A stretch of DNA of 64,000 bases, from NCBI RefSeq assembly GCF_013408525.1, contig NZ_JACBZM010000001.1, positions 4,340,001 through 4,404,000 of the forward strand, written 5' to 3'. Positions within the stretch are counted from its first letter, which is position 1; the number at the start of each line of letters is the position of its first letter. Positions 46,829 through 55,502 of this stretch are shown here, piece by piece. The notes under the pieces are model-generated. The model did no database searches. It was given only the letters and a program-made list of their open reading frames with translations, and was not told the DNA's origin. Made by a program: the position numbers and the translations under genes. Origin of the DNA: Nocardioides aromaticivorans (GTDB taxonomy: Bacteria; Actinomycetota; Actinomycetes; Propionibacteriales; Nocardioidaceae).

Positions 46829-46862
46829 AACGGCCCGCCCGGAGTGATCCGGGCGGGCCGTT
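46829..46862. terminator. Bidirectional terminator after fadA2
   Basis: A perfect 15-bp stem (46829-46843 with 46848-46862) and a 4-base loop GTGA separate the convergent fadA2 and membrane-protein genes. A further small hairpin GGTCGC-GCA-GCGACC lies at 46799-46813. Confidence 0.85.
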
Positions 46863-46874
46863 GGCCTTCAAGGG

Positions 46875-47756
46875 TCAGTCCGCGTCGAGGTCGACCTGGA
46901 TGATGTCCTGCCAGGCGGCCGGGCGTGCGTCCCGCAGTGCTCGGCCGATCTCCTCGGCCGACAGGCCGGAGCCGGCCACCGAGGCGGAGAGCTCGGTGTC
47001 GCCATGCAGCGCCGCCACCGTGGCGTTGATGTCGGACCTGTCGATCGTGAAGCCCTCGTGCGCGGTGCAGCCCTGGTCCTCGTCGCAGACCTCGTCGGGG
47101 TCCCGGAGAGCGGCGAACACGGAGAGGGTGTGGTCGCCCGACTCGTAGCTGAGCACGTAGCCGTCCGCCGGCTCGCGGGGGTGCTCCGGGCTCACCGACC
47201 GTTCAGCGCGCTCGTAGCCGTCGACCTCGGGGAGCCAGGGCTGGATGCCGACGCTGGCCAGTTCGGCACCGATCTCGGCGGCGACCAGCGCCCGCTCCCG
47301 GTCGTGGCGCACCGCCGTCCCCGGGACCAGCACGCTGAGGGTGAGCATGACGACGCCGAGCCCGGCAACGGTCCGAAAGCCGCCGGTCACCTCGTCGTCC
47401 CGCAGCACCTCCCCGAGAGCGACGGCCGTGAGCGCCGCGGCCGGGAGACCGGACAGGAGCGTCAGCTCCGTCGGGTCCGTGTGCGGCCCGAGGACCCACG
47501 CGACCACCAGTGCGATCGGCCAGAAGGACACCGCGACCGTCAGGCCGCTGACCGCTCCGCCGCGCCGCTCCTCGGGGCGCAGGGCCATGCCGACGAGCGC
47601 GGCGACGAGGACACCCGCCACGACGGCGATCACCACCCCGCGGGGGCTGGTCGCGGCGAGGGCGTGGCGGAGCGGGAGGAGCAGGGCGAGGCTGCCGCAG
47701 AGGGCGAGGACCTGGTGCTCGGTGCGACGCGGGGCGTGGGCGGGCATGACGGGCAT
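46875..47756 (-). CDS. Membrane protein with C-terminal extracytoplasmic domain
   Basis: 293 residues from the ATG at 47756 (or 290 from 47747). Four hydrophobic segments lie between about residues 20 and 150, then about 140 hydrophilic residues with a cysteine pair (VCDEDQGC) follow. I do not recognise a family. It lies 28 bases after the TetR stop on the same strand, so it is probably the TetR protein's operon partner and perhaps its target. An 8-bp hairpin at 47751-47770 covers the start region and could limit translation. The frame has normal codon use for the window. Confidence 0.6.
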   Translation of the reverse strand: MPVMPAHAPRRTEHQVLALCGSLALLLPLRHALAATSPRGVVIAVVAGVLVAALVGMALRPEERRGGAVSGLTVAVSFWPIALVVAWVLGPHTDPTELTLLSGLPAAALTAVALGEVLRDDEVTGGFRTVAGLGVVMLTLSVLVPGTAVRHDRERALVAAEIGAELASVGIQPWLPEVDGYERAERSVSPEHPREPADGYVLSYESGDHTLSVFAALRDPDEVCDEDQGCTAHEGFTIDRSDINATVAALHGDTELSASVAGSGLSAEEIGRALRDARPAAWQDIIQVDLDAD

Positions 47757-47784
47757 CGTGCGCGATGCCCGTGGTCCTGAAACG

Positions 47785-48483
47785 TCAGGCGTTGGTGCGG
47801 GTGGGGGAGACCAGCGCGAGGGCCGAGGTGACCATGTAGTCGCGCACCTGGGCGGCGGAGATCTCGCCGACCGTGGGGATGCCGGGCGCGATCTCGCTGA
47901 CGAGGATGCCGAGCCGGGCCAGCTGCAGTGCGCCGAGGCCGGAGGCGTAGAGGGCGTTGGCGAGCAGGACGGGGTCGTCGCTGAGCGCGAAGGCACCCTT
48001 CTCGACCCCGCCGGCCAGGGTCTCGGACAGCACGGTGAGGCAGGACGTGATGCCCCGGCCGAGCCGGAACAACGGGCCCTCCGCGATCTCGTCGAGCAGC
48101 TCGTCCCCGGGGCGCACCATGAGCGCCTGCGCGCAGTCGACGAAGGCCGGGTGCGCGACGCCGTAGTCGACGAAGGCGCCGACGATCGCGGCCAGCTGCT
48201 CGCGCGGCACGTCGGTGCCCGCAGCAGCCGCGGCCATCGCGTCGTGGAGCTCCTCGAGGTAGCCGACGAGGGTGAGCGCGAAGAGCTCCTCCTTGCCGGT
48301 GAAGTGCCGGTAGACGATCGCCCGGTTGATCCCGACGGCCGTGGCGACCTCCTCGATCTGCACGTCGCGGACACCCTTGGAGTCGAAGATCTCCCGGGTT
48401 GCCGCGATGATCTCGGCCTGCCGGGCACGCCGACGCGCGGCCGCGGCCTTGCGGCGCCCGTCGGTCGCCGGTGCGTTCGTCAT
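47785..48483 (-). CDS. TetR/AcrR-family regulator
   Basis: 232 residues. The N-terminal helix-turn-helix (about 22-68) has IIAATREIFDSKGVRDVQI and GINRAIVYRHFTGKEELF. The ligand domain is helical and typical of TetR proteins acting on lipids or drugs. The ATG at 48483 lies 6 bases after a minus-strand TACACT. A perfect TGCAAC-GTTGCA dyad sits just upstream of that, which strongly suggests self-repression. Likely targets are itself and the membrane protein downstream; control of fadA2 or fabG4 is not supported by any shared site. Confidence 0.85.
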   Translation of the reverse strand: MTNAPATDGRRKAAAARRRARQAEIIAATREIFDSKGVRDVQIEEVATAVGINRAIVYRHFTGKEELFALTLVGYLEELHDAMAAAAAGTDVPREQLAAIVGAFVDYGVAHPAFVDCAQALMVRPGDELLDEIAEGPLFRLGRGITSCLTVLSETLAGGVEKGAFALSDDPVLLANALYASGLGALQLARLGILVSEIAPGIPTVGEISAAQVRDYMVTSALALVSPTRTNA

Positions 48484-48489
48484 GGGCTG

Positions 48490-48519
48490 AGTGTACGGCT
48501 CGTGCAACTCGGTGTTGCA
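48490..48519 (-). promoter_or_regulatory. Promoter and operator of the TetR gene
   Basis: Minus-strand TACACT (48490-48495) is 6 bases from the ATG at 48483. The dyad TGCAAC (48503-48508) / GTTGCA (48514-48519), with 5 bases between, lies in the -10/-35 spacer where a bound TetR dimer would block polymerase. Confidence 0.6.
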
Positions 48520-48542
48520 ACATCTGTGACGAGATCGGCGGG

Positions 48543-50063
48543 TCAGCCGCCGGCCAGGGATCGCACCGTCTCGATCGTGTCCGCCTCGTCGGCGCCCTTG
48601 TCGTCGCGGTAGCGCACCACCCGTGCGAACCGCAGCGCCAGCCCACCGGGGTAGCGCGTCGAGCGCTGCAGGCCGTCGAAGGCGATCTCCACCACCTGCT
48701 CGGGCCGCACGGTCACGACCCAGCCGTCGTCGGCGACCTCCAGCTCGCGGAAGCGCGCGGTCTGCCAGGCGAGCATCTCGTCGGTCATGCCCTTGAACGT
48801 CTTGCCCAGCATCACGAAGCCGGTGGGCGAGGACGGGTCGCGGGCGCCCAGGTGGATGTTCGACAGCCAGCCGCGGCGCCGGCCGGAGCCGTGCTCGACG
48901 GCGAGCACGACCAGGTCGAGGGTGTGTACCGGCTTCACCTTCACCCAGGCTGCGCCGCGTCGCCCGGCGTCGTAGGGGGCGGCGGCGTCCTTGACGACGA
49001 CGCCCTCGTGGCCGTCCGCCAGCGCCTGGGTCGCGAACGACTTCGCGGCGGCACGGTCGGTGCCGACCCAGCGGCGTACCCGGTGGGCCTCGGGGACCAG
49101 GCCCTCCAGCGCCGCCCACCGCTCGTGCGCCGGCCGGTCGAGGAGGTCGGCGCCGTCGAGGTGCAGCAGGTCGAAGAAGTACGGCGTCACCGCGGCCAGG
49201 TCGGCGCCCTGCGTGGCGGTCCGGGAGGCGGTCTCCTGGAAGGGCCGCGGCCGGCCGTCGGCGTCGAGCCACAGTGCCTCGCCGTCGAGCACCACGTCGC
49301 GCGCGGGAAGTGCGCGCACGACGTCGACGACCTCCGGCAGTCGCTGGGTGATGTCGTCGAGGCTGCGGGTCGCGATGACCACGTCGTCGCCGCTGCGGTG
49401 GACCTGGATCCGGATCCCGTCGAGCTTCGCGTCCACGCCGCACGTGCCGTCGGCGCCTCCCGCCTTGTCCATCGCGGCGGCCACGTCGGGCGCGGAGGAG
49501 GCGAGCATGGGGAGCACCGGGCGCCCGACGGTCAGGCCGACCCGGGTCAGGGCGTCGGCGCCCTCGAAGGCCGCGTCGACGACGTACGTCGTGCCGCCGG
49601 CCAGCATCGCCGCGCGTCGTACGACGGCCAGCGGCACCTCGGCCGCCAGGGCGAGCGCCTCCGTCGTGACCGCCTCGAGCGCCCCCTGCCGGACCTCGCC
49701 GACCGCGACCGAGCGCAGCCAGGCCTGCTCGGGGGCGGTGGCCTGCCCGAACAGCGACGCGGCCAGGCCGGCCCGGGCGCCGGCCGACCCGGGACCGGAG
49801 AGCTCGGCCATCGCGGCGAAGGCCGCGTCGACGGCCACCACCTCGAGCGTGGCGTCCGTCGCCGGCTCCGGCAGCTCGCGCAGGCTCCGCCAGCCCAGGC
49901 CGGTGCGCCGCTGCCGCAACCGGCCGCTGAGGTAGTGGGCGACGAGGGAGCGCTCGCCGGGGTCGGCGGCGAGGAGCAGGTCGGCGATCAGGCGGACCTT
50001 CTCCTTGCGGGACCGCGTGGCGCCCACGGCGCCGGACGTGTCGACCAGGGCTCGCAGCAGCAT
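48543..50063 (-). CDS. ligB: ATP-dependent DNA ligase (LigB)
   Basis: 506 residues. An N-terminal DNA-binding domain (1 to about 180) is followed by the adenylation domain with the AMP-accepting lysine Lys213 in KLDGIRIQ, the further motifs DGEAL and EGVVVKD, and the OB domain with WVKVKP. Mycobacterial LigB (Rv3062) is about 507 residues, with the lysine near 211. It seals nicks using ATP as an accessory to the essential NAD-dependent LigA; a repair role is inferred. It shares its strand with a TetR gene upstream, whose stop is 16 bases before its start. Confidence 0.92.
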   Translation of the reverse strand: MLLRALVDTSGAVGATRSRKEKVRLIADLLLAADPGERSLVAHYLSGRLRQRRTGLGWRSLRELPEPATDATLEVVAVDAAFAAMAELSGPGSAGARAGLAASLFGQATAPEQAWLRSVAVGEVRQGALEAVTTEALALAAEVPLAVVRRAAMLAGGTTYVVDAAFEGADALTRVGLTVGRPVLPMLASSAPDVAAAMDKAGGADGTCGVDAKLDGIRIQVHRSGDDVVIATRSLDDITQRLPEVVDVVRALPARDVVLDGEALWLDADGRPRPFQETASRTATQGADLAAVTPYFFDLLHLDGADLLDRPAHERWAALEGLVPEAHRVRRWVGTDRAAAKSFATQALADGHEGVVVKDAAAPYDAGRRGAAWVKVKPVHTLDLVVLAVEHGSGRRRGWLSNIHLGARDPSSPTGFVMLGKTFKGMTDEMLAWQTARFRELEVADDGWVVTVRPEQVVEIAFDGLQRSTRYPGGLALRFARVVRYRDDKGADEADTIETVRSLAGG

Positions 50064-50079
50064 GGAAGGCCCCGGGGAC

Positions 50080-50688
50080 TCAGTGGCTCGCTTCGAGCAC
50101 CGCTGCGCTGACCGCGCCGTCGATGACCTGCTCGTAGACCTCGTCGAGGTCGAGCAGGCCGGCGCTGGTGCCGGACAGGTCGCCGAAGTAGCCGGCGACC
50201 TCGAGCGACACGAAGCCGTGGAGGGAGGCGAAGAGTGCCATCGCCGTCTGCAGCAGGCGCTCCTCGGGCAGCCCGGCCGAGCGGACCATCACCGCGAGGG
50301 CCTCGATCGCCTCGAGCGCGGCGGCGTAGAAGCCCTCGCGGTCGATGGGCGGGCGGGTGAGGGCGGCGTACCGCTGCGGGTGCGTGCGCGCGAAGACCCG
50401 CAGCTCCCGGCTCAGCGCGCGCAGCCCGTCGAGGCCGGCGTGGCCCATCGCGGCCGCCCGGACGTGCTCGCCGAGCATCCGCATCGCGCGGACCTGCACG
50501 AGCGCGCGGAGGTCCTCGAGGTTGGCGACGTGGTTGTAGAGCGAGGAGACCCGTGCCTCGAGCTCGGCGGCGAGCGAGGTCATCGTGAGGGCGTCGTACC
50601 CGTCGCGGTCGACGAGCGCCTCGGCGGCCTGCAGCACGGCCTCCTGGTCGAGGCGGCCGCGCCGTCCACGCGTGGATTCGATGGTCAA
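50080..50688 (-). CDS. TetR/AcrR-family regulator (WHG-type C-terminal domain)
   Basis: 202 residues. The only reasonable start is the TTG at 50688, which follows GGAGGG by 3 bases; no ATG or GTG in frame lies between it and the conserved helix-turn-helix. That HTH (about 15-60) has LQAAEALVDRDGYDALTM and VSSLYNHVANLEDL. The C-terminal domain is of the WHG type. It diverges from the AlkA-like glycosylase and is followed by ligB on its own strand, so it may control DNA-repair genes on both sides. That is inference from position and from the dyad at 50741-50768. Confidence 0.8.
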   Translation of the reverse strand: MTIESTRGRRGRLDQEAVLQAAEALVDRDGYDALTMTSLAAELEARVSSLYNHVANLEDLRALVQVRAMRMLGEHVRAAAMGHAGLDGLRALSRELRVFARTHPQRYAALTRPPIDREGFYAAALEAIEALAVMVRSAGLPEERLLQTAMALFASLHGFVSLEVAGYFGDLSGTSAGLLDLDEVYEQVIDGAVSAAVLEASH

Positions 50689-50740
50689 CTGCCCTCCGGG
50701 AGCCTGAGTGCGGTGAAAGGGATTCGTTCCTGCGCGAGAG

Positions 50741-50768
50741 AGCCTAGTCCAAAGCGGACGACTAGGCT
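50741..50768. promoter_or_regulatory. Dyad operator between tetR and the glycosylase gene
   Basis: AGCCTAGTC (50741-50749) and GACTAGGCT (50760-50768) are perfect 9-bp inverted repeats with 10 bases between. Each outer end is TAGGCT read outward, so the right arm is also the -10 element of the glycosylase (7 bases to its ATG at 50776). The left arm gives the same hexamer on the minus strand towards tetR. One bound regulator would close both promoters. Confidence 0.68.
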
Positions 50769-50775
50769 GCGCCGA

Positions 50776-51714
50776 ATGAACGTGCCGGACGCCGAGCGGG
50801 TGTGGCGCCCGGGACGGCCGGTGCCGGTCGCGGCGATCCTGCGCCAGCAGCGGCGCGGCGGGGGAGACCCGACCCACCGGCTCGACGTCGAGGGCCGCCA
50901 CTGGCGCGCCAGCCGTACGCCGGAGGGGCCGGTCACGCTCGCCGTCGCGGCCCAGGACGGGGCGGGCGACGTCCACGCCCAGGCGTGGGGGCCCGGCGCC
51001 GCCTGGGCGCTCGACCAGCTCCCGGCGCTGCTCGGCGACCTCGACGACTGGAGCGACTTCGAACCACGCCACCCGGTCCTCGCCGAGGCGCGTCGGCGCC
51101 ATCCGCACCTGCGCCTGGGCCGCACCGACCGGGTGCTGGAGGCGATCGTGCCGGCGATCATCGAGCAGAAGGTCACCGGCCAGGAGGCCTTCGCCGGCTT
51201 CCGCGCCCTCGTCCGCCGCCACGGCGTGCCGGCCCCCGGGCCGGGTGCCGGGCTCCGGCTGATGGTGCAGCCCGACGCCGCCACCCTGCGCGCGATCCCG
51301 TCCTGGGAGTGGCTCGCGCTGCACATCGACCCGGCCCGCTCCCGGGCGGTGGTCACCGCTGCGCGCCACGCCGATGCACTCGAGCGAATCGTCGGCGTGA
51401 CCGGATCTGAGAGCGATCGCAGGATGCGCAGCCTGCCCGGTGTGGGCGTGTGGACGAGCGCCGAGGTGCGGCAGCGGGCGCTGGGGGACCCGGACGCCGT
51501 CTCCTTCGGCGACTACCACGTGGCCAAGGACGTGGGCTGGGCGCTGGAGGGGGAGCCCTTCGACGACGCCCGGCTGGCGTCGTACCTCCAGCCGTGGCGG
51601 GGTCAGCGCGGGCGTGTCCCGTTCCTCGTGGCGGCCGCCGGGTTGTACCGTCCGCGGCGCGGTCCACGCATGTCGCCGCGTGGTCATCTGACGACACGTG
51701 ACCAAATCGCGTGA
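50776..51714 (+). CDS. DNA-3-methyladenine glycosylase, AlkA-like (HhH-GPD)
   Basis: 312 residues. The N-terminal part (1 to about 105) is the AlkA-specific domain. The helix-hairpin-helix and GPD motif lie at about 220-255, with LPGVGVWTSAEV and the catalytic aspartate in SFGDYH. The enzyme should excise alkylated bases, opening base-excision repair. No Ada-type iron or methyl-acceptor domain is present. The ATG follows TAGGCT by 7 bases, within a TetR-type dyad. Ligase LigB is nearby, so repair genes cluster here. Confidence 0.86.
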   Translation: MNVPDAERVWRPGRPVPVAAILRQQRRGGGDPTHRLDVEGRHWRASRTPEGPVTLAVAAQDGAGDVHAQAWGPGAAWALDQLPALLGDLDDWSDFEPRHPVLAEARRRHPHLRLGRTDRVLEAIVPAIIEQKVTGQEAFAGFRALVRRHGVPAPGPGAGLRLMVQPDAATLRAIPSWEWLALHIDPARSRAVVTAARHADALERIVGVTGSESDRRMRSLPGVGVWTSAEVRQRALGDPDAVSFGDYHVAKDVGWALEGEPFDDARLASYLQPWRGQRGRVPFLVAAAGLYRPRRGPRMSPRGHLTTRDQIA

Positions 51715-51796
51715 TATCTGTTACACCGAGCAACAGGCAGACGTTCAGGGCAGGACCGCAGGCTCCCAGGCAGCGGTGAACGGACAGGGGTGACGC

Positions 51797-52756
51797 ATGG
51801 CGACGGTGAGTTGGGCTGCCCTCGGGCACGCCACTCGCGAGGACGTCGCGGCATTTCTCCGCGACACCGCACCGGTCGCCCTGGTCGAGTCCATCCGCGC
51901 CGCGAGCGATGCCGAGCTCGTCGCCGCCACCCATGACGCGGCACCGGGCTCGCCCGTTGTCGAGGGCGTGATGAGTCGGATCGGTGAGATCGCCGTCCCG
52001 GCCCTGCTGGCGCAGGCCGAGGGTCGGGTGCGGTGGGAGTCCACCGAGCGCCCGGGTGAGGCGACCACGCTGCGCCTCCACGGCGGGGTCGCCGAGGTCG
52101 AGGCCGCCGCCGGTGCGGGCGCGGACGTCGTCGTACACGGGAGCGACCTGCAGCTGCTGCGGCTGGTCGCCGGCCAGCTCGACGTCGCCGTCGCCTATCT
52201 CGGCAACCAGATCGGCATCACGGGCGCGAGCAGCGTCGCGCTGTCCCTGGCCTCCCTCTTCACCGTCGACGGCACGCCTCCGGTCACCGGAGTGCCCATC
52301 GACGTCCGTGACATCGACCCGGTCGACATCGCCCGGGTCCTCCACGGCGTCCCCGCCGACCACCTCCGGTCGGTCATGGCGTCGGACTTCAGGCCGGTCA
52401 TCCTCGAGGAGATCTTCGGGCGGATGCCGGGCTTCGTGAACGGCCGAAAGGCAGCAGGCGTCCAGATCACGGTCGGCTTCAGGCTGACCGGGCGCCCCGA
52501 CGGAGAGGTGGACCGTTACGTGCTCCGACTCAGAGACGGTCGGGCGACCGTTCTCGCCGGTGCGGCGGCAGATGCCGTCGGCCGCGAGGACCGCCATGCG
52601 ACCGTGACGTGCGAGGCGGCCGACTTCCTGCGGTTGGTGACCGGGCACCTCAGCGCGGTGTCCGGCGTGCTGCGCGGCCAGCTCAAGGTGCGCGGCGACA
52701 AGGCCGCCGCCCTCCGGCTGAACGCCGCGTTCGACATCCCGACAGCGGTCGCCTGA
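51797..52756 (+). CDS. SCP2-like protein at the head of the mce operon
   Basis: 319 residues with no signal peptide. The sequence looks like two related halves, each ending in an SCP2-like sterol-carrier pattern: first about 55-165 (LRLHGGVAEVE, then LVAGQLDVAV), second about 200-318 (VDRYVLRLRDG, then LVTGHLSAVSG). Such domains bind acyl chains or sterols in a hydrophobic tunnel. It overlaps the first YrbE gene by one base (TGATG), so it is part of the mce operon. A role in receiving or handing over lipid inside the cell is inferred. The 82-base region upstream has a small CTGTT/AACAG dyad at 51718-51736. Confidence 0.66.
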   Translation: MATVSWAALGHATREDVAAFLRDTAPVALVESIRAASDAELVAATHDAAPGSPVVEGVMSRIGEIAVPALLAQAEGRVRWESTERPGEATTLRLHGGVAEVEAAAGAGADVVVHGSDLQLLRLVAGQLDVAVAYLGNQIGITGASSVALSLASLFTVDGTPPVTGVPIDVRDIDPVDIARVLHGVPADHLRSVMASDFRPVILEEIFGRMPGFVNGRKAAGVQITVGFRLTGRPDGEVDRYVLRLRDGRATVLAGAAADAVGREDRHATVTCEAADFLRLVTGHLSAVSGVLRGQLKVRGDKAAALRLNAAFDIPTAVA

Positions 52757-53580
52757 TGAGCGCGGTGGTGGCCTCGGGGCGCTCCGTCGTCGACAACCTG
52801 ACCGGACGGTTCAAGGCCGGCGTCGTGACGACCGGCGAGCTGGTGAAGCTCGCGGTCGAGTCGATCCAGTGGGGCTTCTCCGACATCGTCGCCCGCCGCT
52901 TCTCGTGGAGCGAGTTCCTCCTGCAGTGCTGGTTCATGACCCGGGTCGCGCTGCTCCCGACGATCCTCGTCTCGATCCCGTTCGGCATCATCACCTCGGT
53001 CCAGATCGGTGCGGCGGCCAACCAGATCGGCGCACAGTCCTTCATCGGGGCGGTCAACGGCATCGGCGTGCTGCGCCAGGGCGCACCGCTGGTGACCTCG
53101 CTGATGATCGCCGGCGCGGTCGGGGCGGCCATCTGCTCCGACCTCGGTGCGCGGACCGTGCGTGAGGAGATCGACGCCCTCAAGGTCATGGGCATCTCGC
53201 CCATCCAGCGCCTGGTCGCGCCGCGCATCCTCGCCGCGCTGCTGGTGTCGGTGCTCCTGACCGTGATCGTCGCGATGACCGCGATGACGACCGCCTTCAT
53301 CATCGTGGTCGGCCAGGGACAGATCTCGTCCGGCACCTACCTCGACTCCTTCGTCGGGCTCGCCCAGCCGGCCGACTTCGTCCTCGCCGAGTTCAAGGCC
53401 TTCATCTTCGGCTTCGTCGCCACCATCGTGGCCGCCCACAAGGGCCTCACGGCCCGCGGCGGCCCGAAGGGCGTGGCCGACGGCGTCAACCAGGCCGTGG
53501 TCCTCAGCGTGATCCTGCTCGCGGTGATCAACGTCGGCCTGACCCAGGCCTACGTGATGCTCTTCCCCGGAGGTGCCTGA
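52756..53580 (+). CDS. Mce-system permease YrbE, first subunit
   Basis: 274 residues from the ATG at 52756. It is an MlaE/YrbE-type permease with about six membrane segments, and has the conserved EEIDALKVMGISPIQRLVAPR segment that contacts the ATPase. It forms the membrane channel of the Mce lipid importer with the second YrbE protein. It is joined to the genes on both sides by one-base TGATG overlaps. No ATPase gene (MceG/MlkA) lies in the window, so the motor must be encoded elsewhere, as in mycobacteria. Confidence 0.9.
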   Translation: MSAVVASGRSVVDNLTGRFKAGVVTTGELVKLAVESIQWGFSDIVARRFSWSEFLLQCWFMTRVALLPTILVSIPFGIITSVQIGAAANQIGAQSFIGAVNGIGVLRQGAPLVTSLMIAGAVGAAICSDLGARTVREEIDALKVMGISPIQRLVAPRILAALLVSVLLTVIVAMTAMTTAFIIVVGQGQISSGTYLDSFVGLAQPADFVLAEFKAFIFGFVATIVAAHKGLTARGGPKGVADGVNQAVVLSVILLAVINVGLTQAYVMLFPGGA

Positions 53581-54449
53581 TGTCTGAGGTCCAGCTCGGG
53601 CGCAGCTTCGGCTCGCGCGTGTCCGACGCCCTGGTCGGCTTCACCGACGGGGTGATGAAGAGCCTGGCGACGCTCGGCGACTTCGTCACCTTCGCCATCA
53701 AGGTCTTCCGCGAGGTGCCGGCGACGATCGCGCTCTACCCCAAGGAGACGCTGCGCCAGATCAAGGACATCGCCTGGGGCAGCGGCGCGCTGCTCGTCGG
53801 CGGTGGCACGGTCGGCGTCATGATCCTGCTGTCGGTCGCGGCCGGTACGTCGATCGGCATCGAGGGCTTCAACGGCCTGGAGATCGTGGGCCTCGCCCCG
53901 CTCACCGGCTTCATCTCGGCCAGTGCCAACACCCGCGAGCTCGCACCGCTGATCGCGGCCCTCGCGCTCGGCGCCCAGGTCGGATGCCGCTTCACCGCCC
54001 AGATCGGCTCCATGAAGCTGCACGAGGAGGTCGACGCGCTCGAGGTGATGGCGGTCAGCGCGATGCGCTACGTCGTCACGACCCGCGTGATCGCCTGCAT
54101 GGTCGCGATCCTGCCGCTCTACATGATCGGCCTGATCGGCTCCTACATCGCCTCGCAGGCCTCGGTCGTCATCCTGTTCGGCCAGTCACCAGGCCAGTAC
54201 GACCACTACTTCTCCACCTTCATCCAGGGGCGCGACATCGTCTTCTCGATCATCAAGATCCTGATCTTCTCGCTCGCCGTGGCCCTGATCCACAGCTGGT
54301 ACGGCATGCGCGTCTCGGGCGGCCCCCAGGCGGTCGGAGAGGCCACCGGCACGGGGATCCGGGCCAGCATCGTGTCCATCGTCGTGCTCGACATGGTCCT
54401 CACCCTGCTGTTCTGGGGTGGCGACCCGGGCTTCCGGATCTCGGGTTGA
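53580..54449 (+). CDS. Mce-system permease YrbE, second subunit
   Basis: 289 residues, again an MlaE/YrbE permease with six or so hydrophobic segments. It starts with an N-terminal amphipathic region (about 15-50) before the first membrane helix. The ATPase-contact segment reads EEVDALEVMAVSAMRY. It pairs with the upstream YrbE subunit. The start overlaps that gene by one base, and its own stop lies 9 bases before the first Mce gene. Confidence 0.9.
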   Translation: MSEVQLGRSFGSRVSDALVGFTDGVMKSLATLGDFVTFAIKVFREVPATIALYPKETLRQIKDIAWGSGALLVGGGTVGVMILLSVAAGTSIGIEGFNGLEIVGLAPLTGFISASANTRELAPLIAALALGAQVGCRFTAQIGSMKLHEEVDALEVMAVSAMRYVVTTRVIACMVAILPLYMIGLIGSYIASQASVVILFGQSPGQYDHYFSTFIQGRDIVFSIIKILIFSLAVALIHSWYGMRVSGGPQAVGEATGTGIRASIVSIVVLDMVLTLLFWGGDPGFRISG

Positions 54450-54458
54450 GGTGACGAC

Positions 54459-55502
54459 ATGGCACGCGTAGTCACCCGCAACCAGCTCGCCCGGCGCGGA
54501 CTGATCACCCTCGTGGCGATCGCCGTCATCGGCGCCTTCGTCACCCTGCGCAGCAACGGGACGTTCGGCTCGCAGCCGCACGTCACCGCTGACGTGGCCA
54601 ACGCCGGCGGCGCGCTCCGCGCCGGCTCCGACGTCAAGATGAACGGCGTCATCGTCGGCAAGGTCTCCGAGATCCGCCGCTCCGACGACGGCCGGGGCGT
54701 CACCGTCGAGATGGCGATGTCCGAGGACGACATGGACTCGGTGCCCGGGAACGTCGTGGCCCGGATCCTGCCGGCCACCGTCTTCGGCACGACCTTCGTC
54801 GACCTCGTCGTCCACGGCAGCCCCAGCGGCGAGATCAAGGCCGGGGACCAGATCAAGGCCGACGCCTCGCAGGAGACTCTCGAGCTCCAGCAGGCGCTCG
54901 ACGACATCGACCGCCTGGTGAAGGCGCTCGGCCCGGCCGAGCTGGCGTCCGCGATCGGCTCGGCCGCCGAGGCGCTCGACGGCCGAGGCAACCAGATCGG
55001 TACGACGGTCAAGACCCTCAACTCCTACCTCGACCGCCTCAACCCGCGGATGCCGCAGGTGCGCGCCGACCTCCAGGCCCTCGCGTCGACGACGCGGCTG
55101 GTCAACGAGATCGCGCCCGACCTGCTCGACGCGACCGACGACGTGCTGGTCACGATGAACACCATCGTCACCCAGGAGGCGGCGTTCACCGCGCTCATCA
55201 GCGGTGGTACGACGCTCGCCCGGACCTCGAGCGCGTTCCTCGCCAAGAACCAGAAGAACCTGGTGCGCTTCATCAACGGCTCGGCCGTGCTGCTCGACGC
55301 GGTCCACGACAACCGCCAGGCCGGCATCACCGACGCGATCGCCATCAACATCGCCCTCGGCACGACGCTGCCCGAGGCCGTCCGAGAAGGATTCGTGAAG
55401 ACCGACGGCACGATCAAGCTGTCCTCCCCGCCGTACTACACCAGCAAGCCGAGGTTCCGCTCGTCCGCGGTCGGCTTCGGAGCACTGGGGGCCGAGCGAT
55501 GA
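54459..55502 (+). CDS. Mce family protein, A position
   Basis: 347 residues. One N-terminal membrane helix (about 13-30) is followed by an MCE/MlaD domain (about 38-115) and a long alpha-helical region (about 130-280). It should form part of a hexameric tube through the periplasm that guides lipid to the YrbE pore. It is the first of six mce genes. The ribosome site AGGTGA precedes the ATG. The stop overlaps the next start (ATGA). Confidence 0.9.
   Translation: MARVVTRNQLARRGLITLVAIAVIGAFVTLRSNGTFGSQPHVTADVANAGGALRAGSDVKMNGVIVGKVSEIRRSDDGRGVTVEMAMSEDDMDSVPGNVVARILPATVFGTTFVDLVVHGSPSGEIKAGDQIKADASQETLELQQALDDIDRLVKALGPAELASAIGSAAEALDGRGNQIGTTVKTLNSYLDRLNPRMPQVRADLQALASTTRLVNEIAPDLLDATDDVLVTMNTIVTQEAAFTALISGGTTLARTSSAFLAKNQKNLVRFINGSAVLLDAVHDNRQAGITDAIAINIALGTTLPEAVREGFVKTDGTIKLSSPPYYTSKPRFRSSAVGFGALGAER

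Noticed and set aside
51718..51736. CTGTT/AACAG dyad upstream of the mce operon as an operator
   Set aside because: Five-base arms with a 9-base gap are weak and I found no second copy or clear promoter beside it, so it is only mentioned with the first mce gene.
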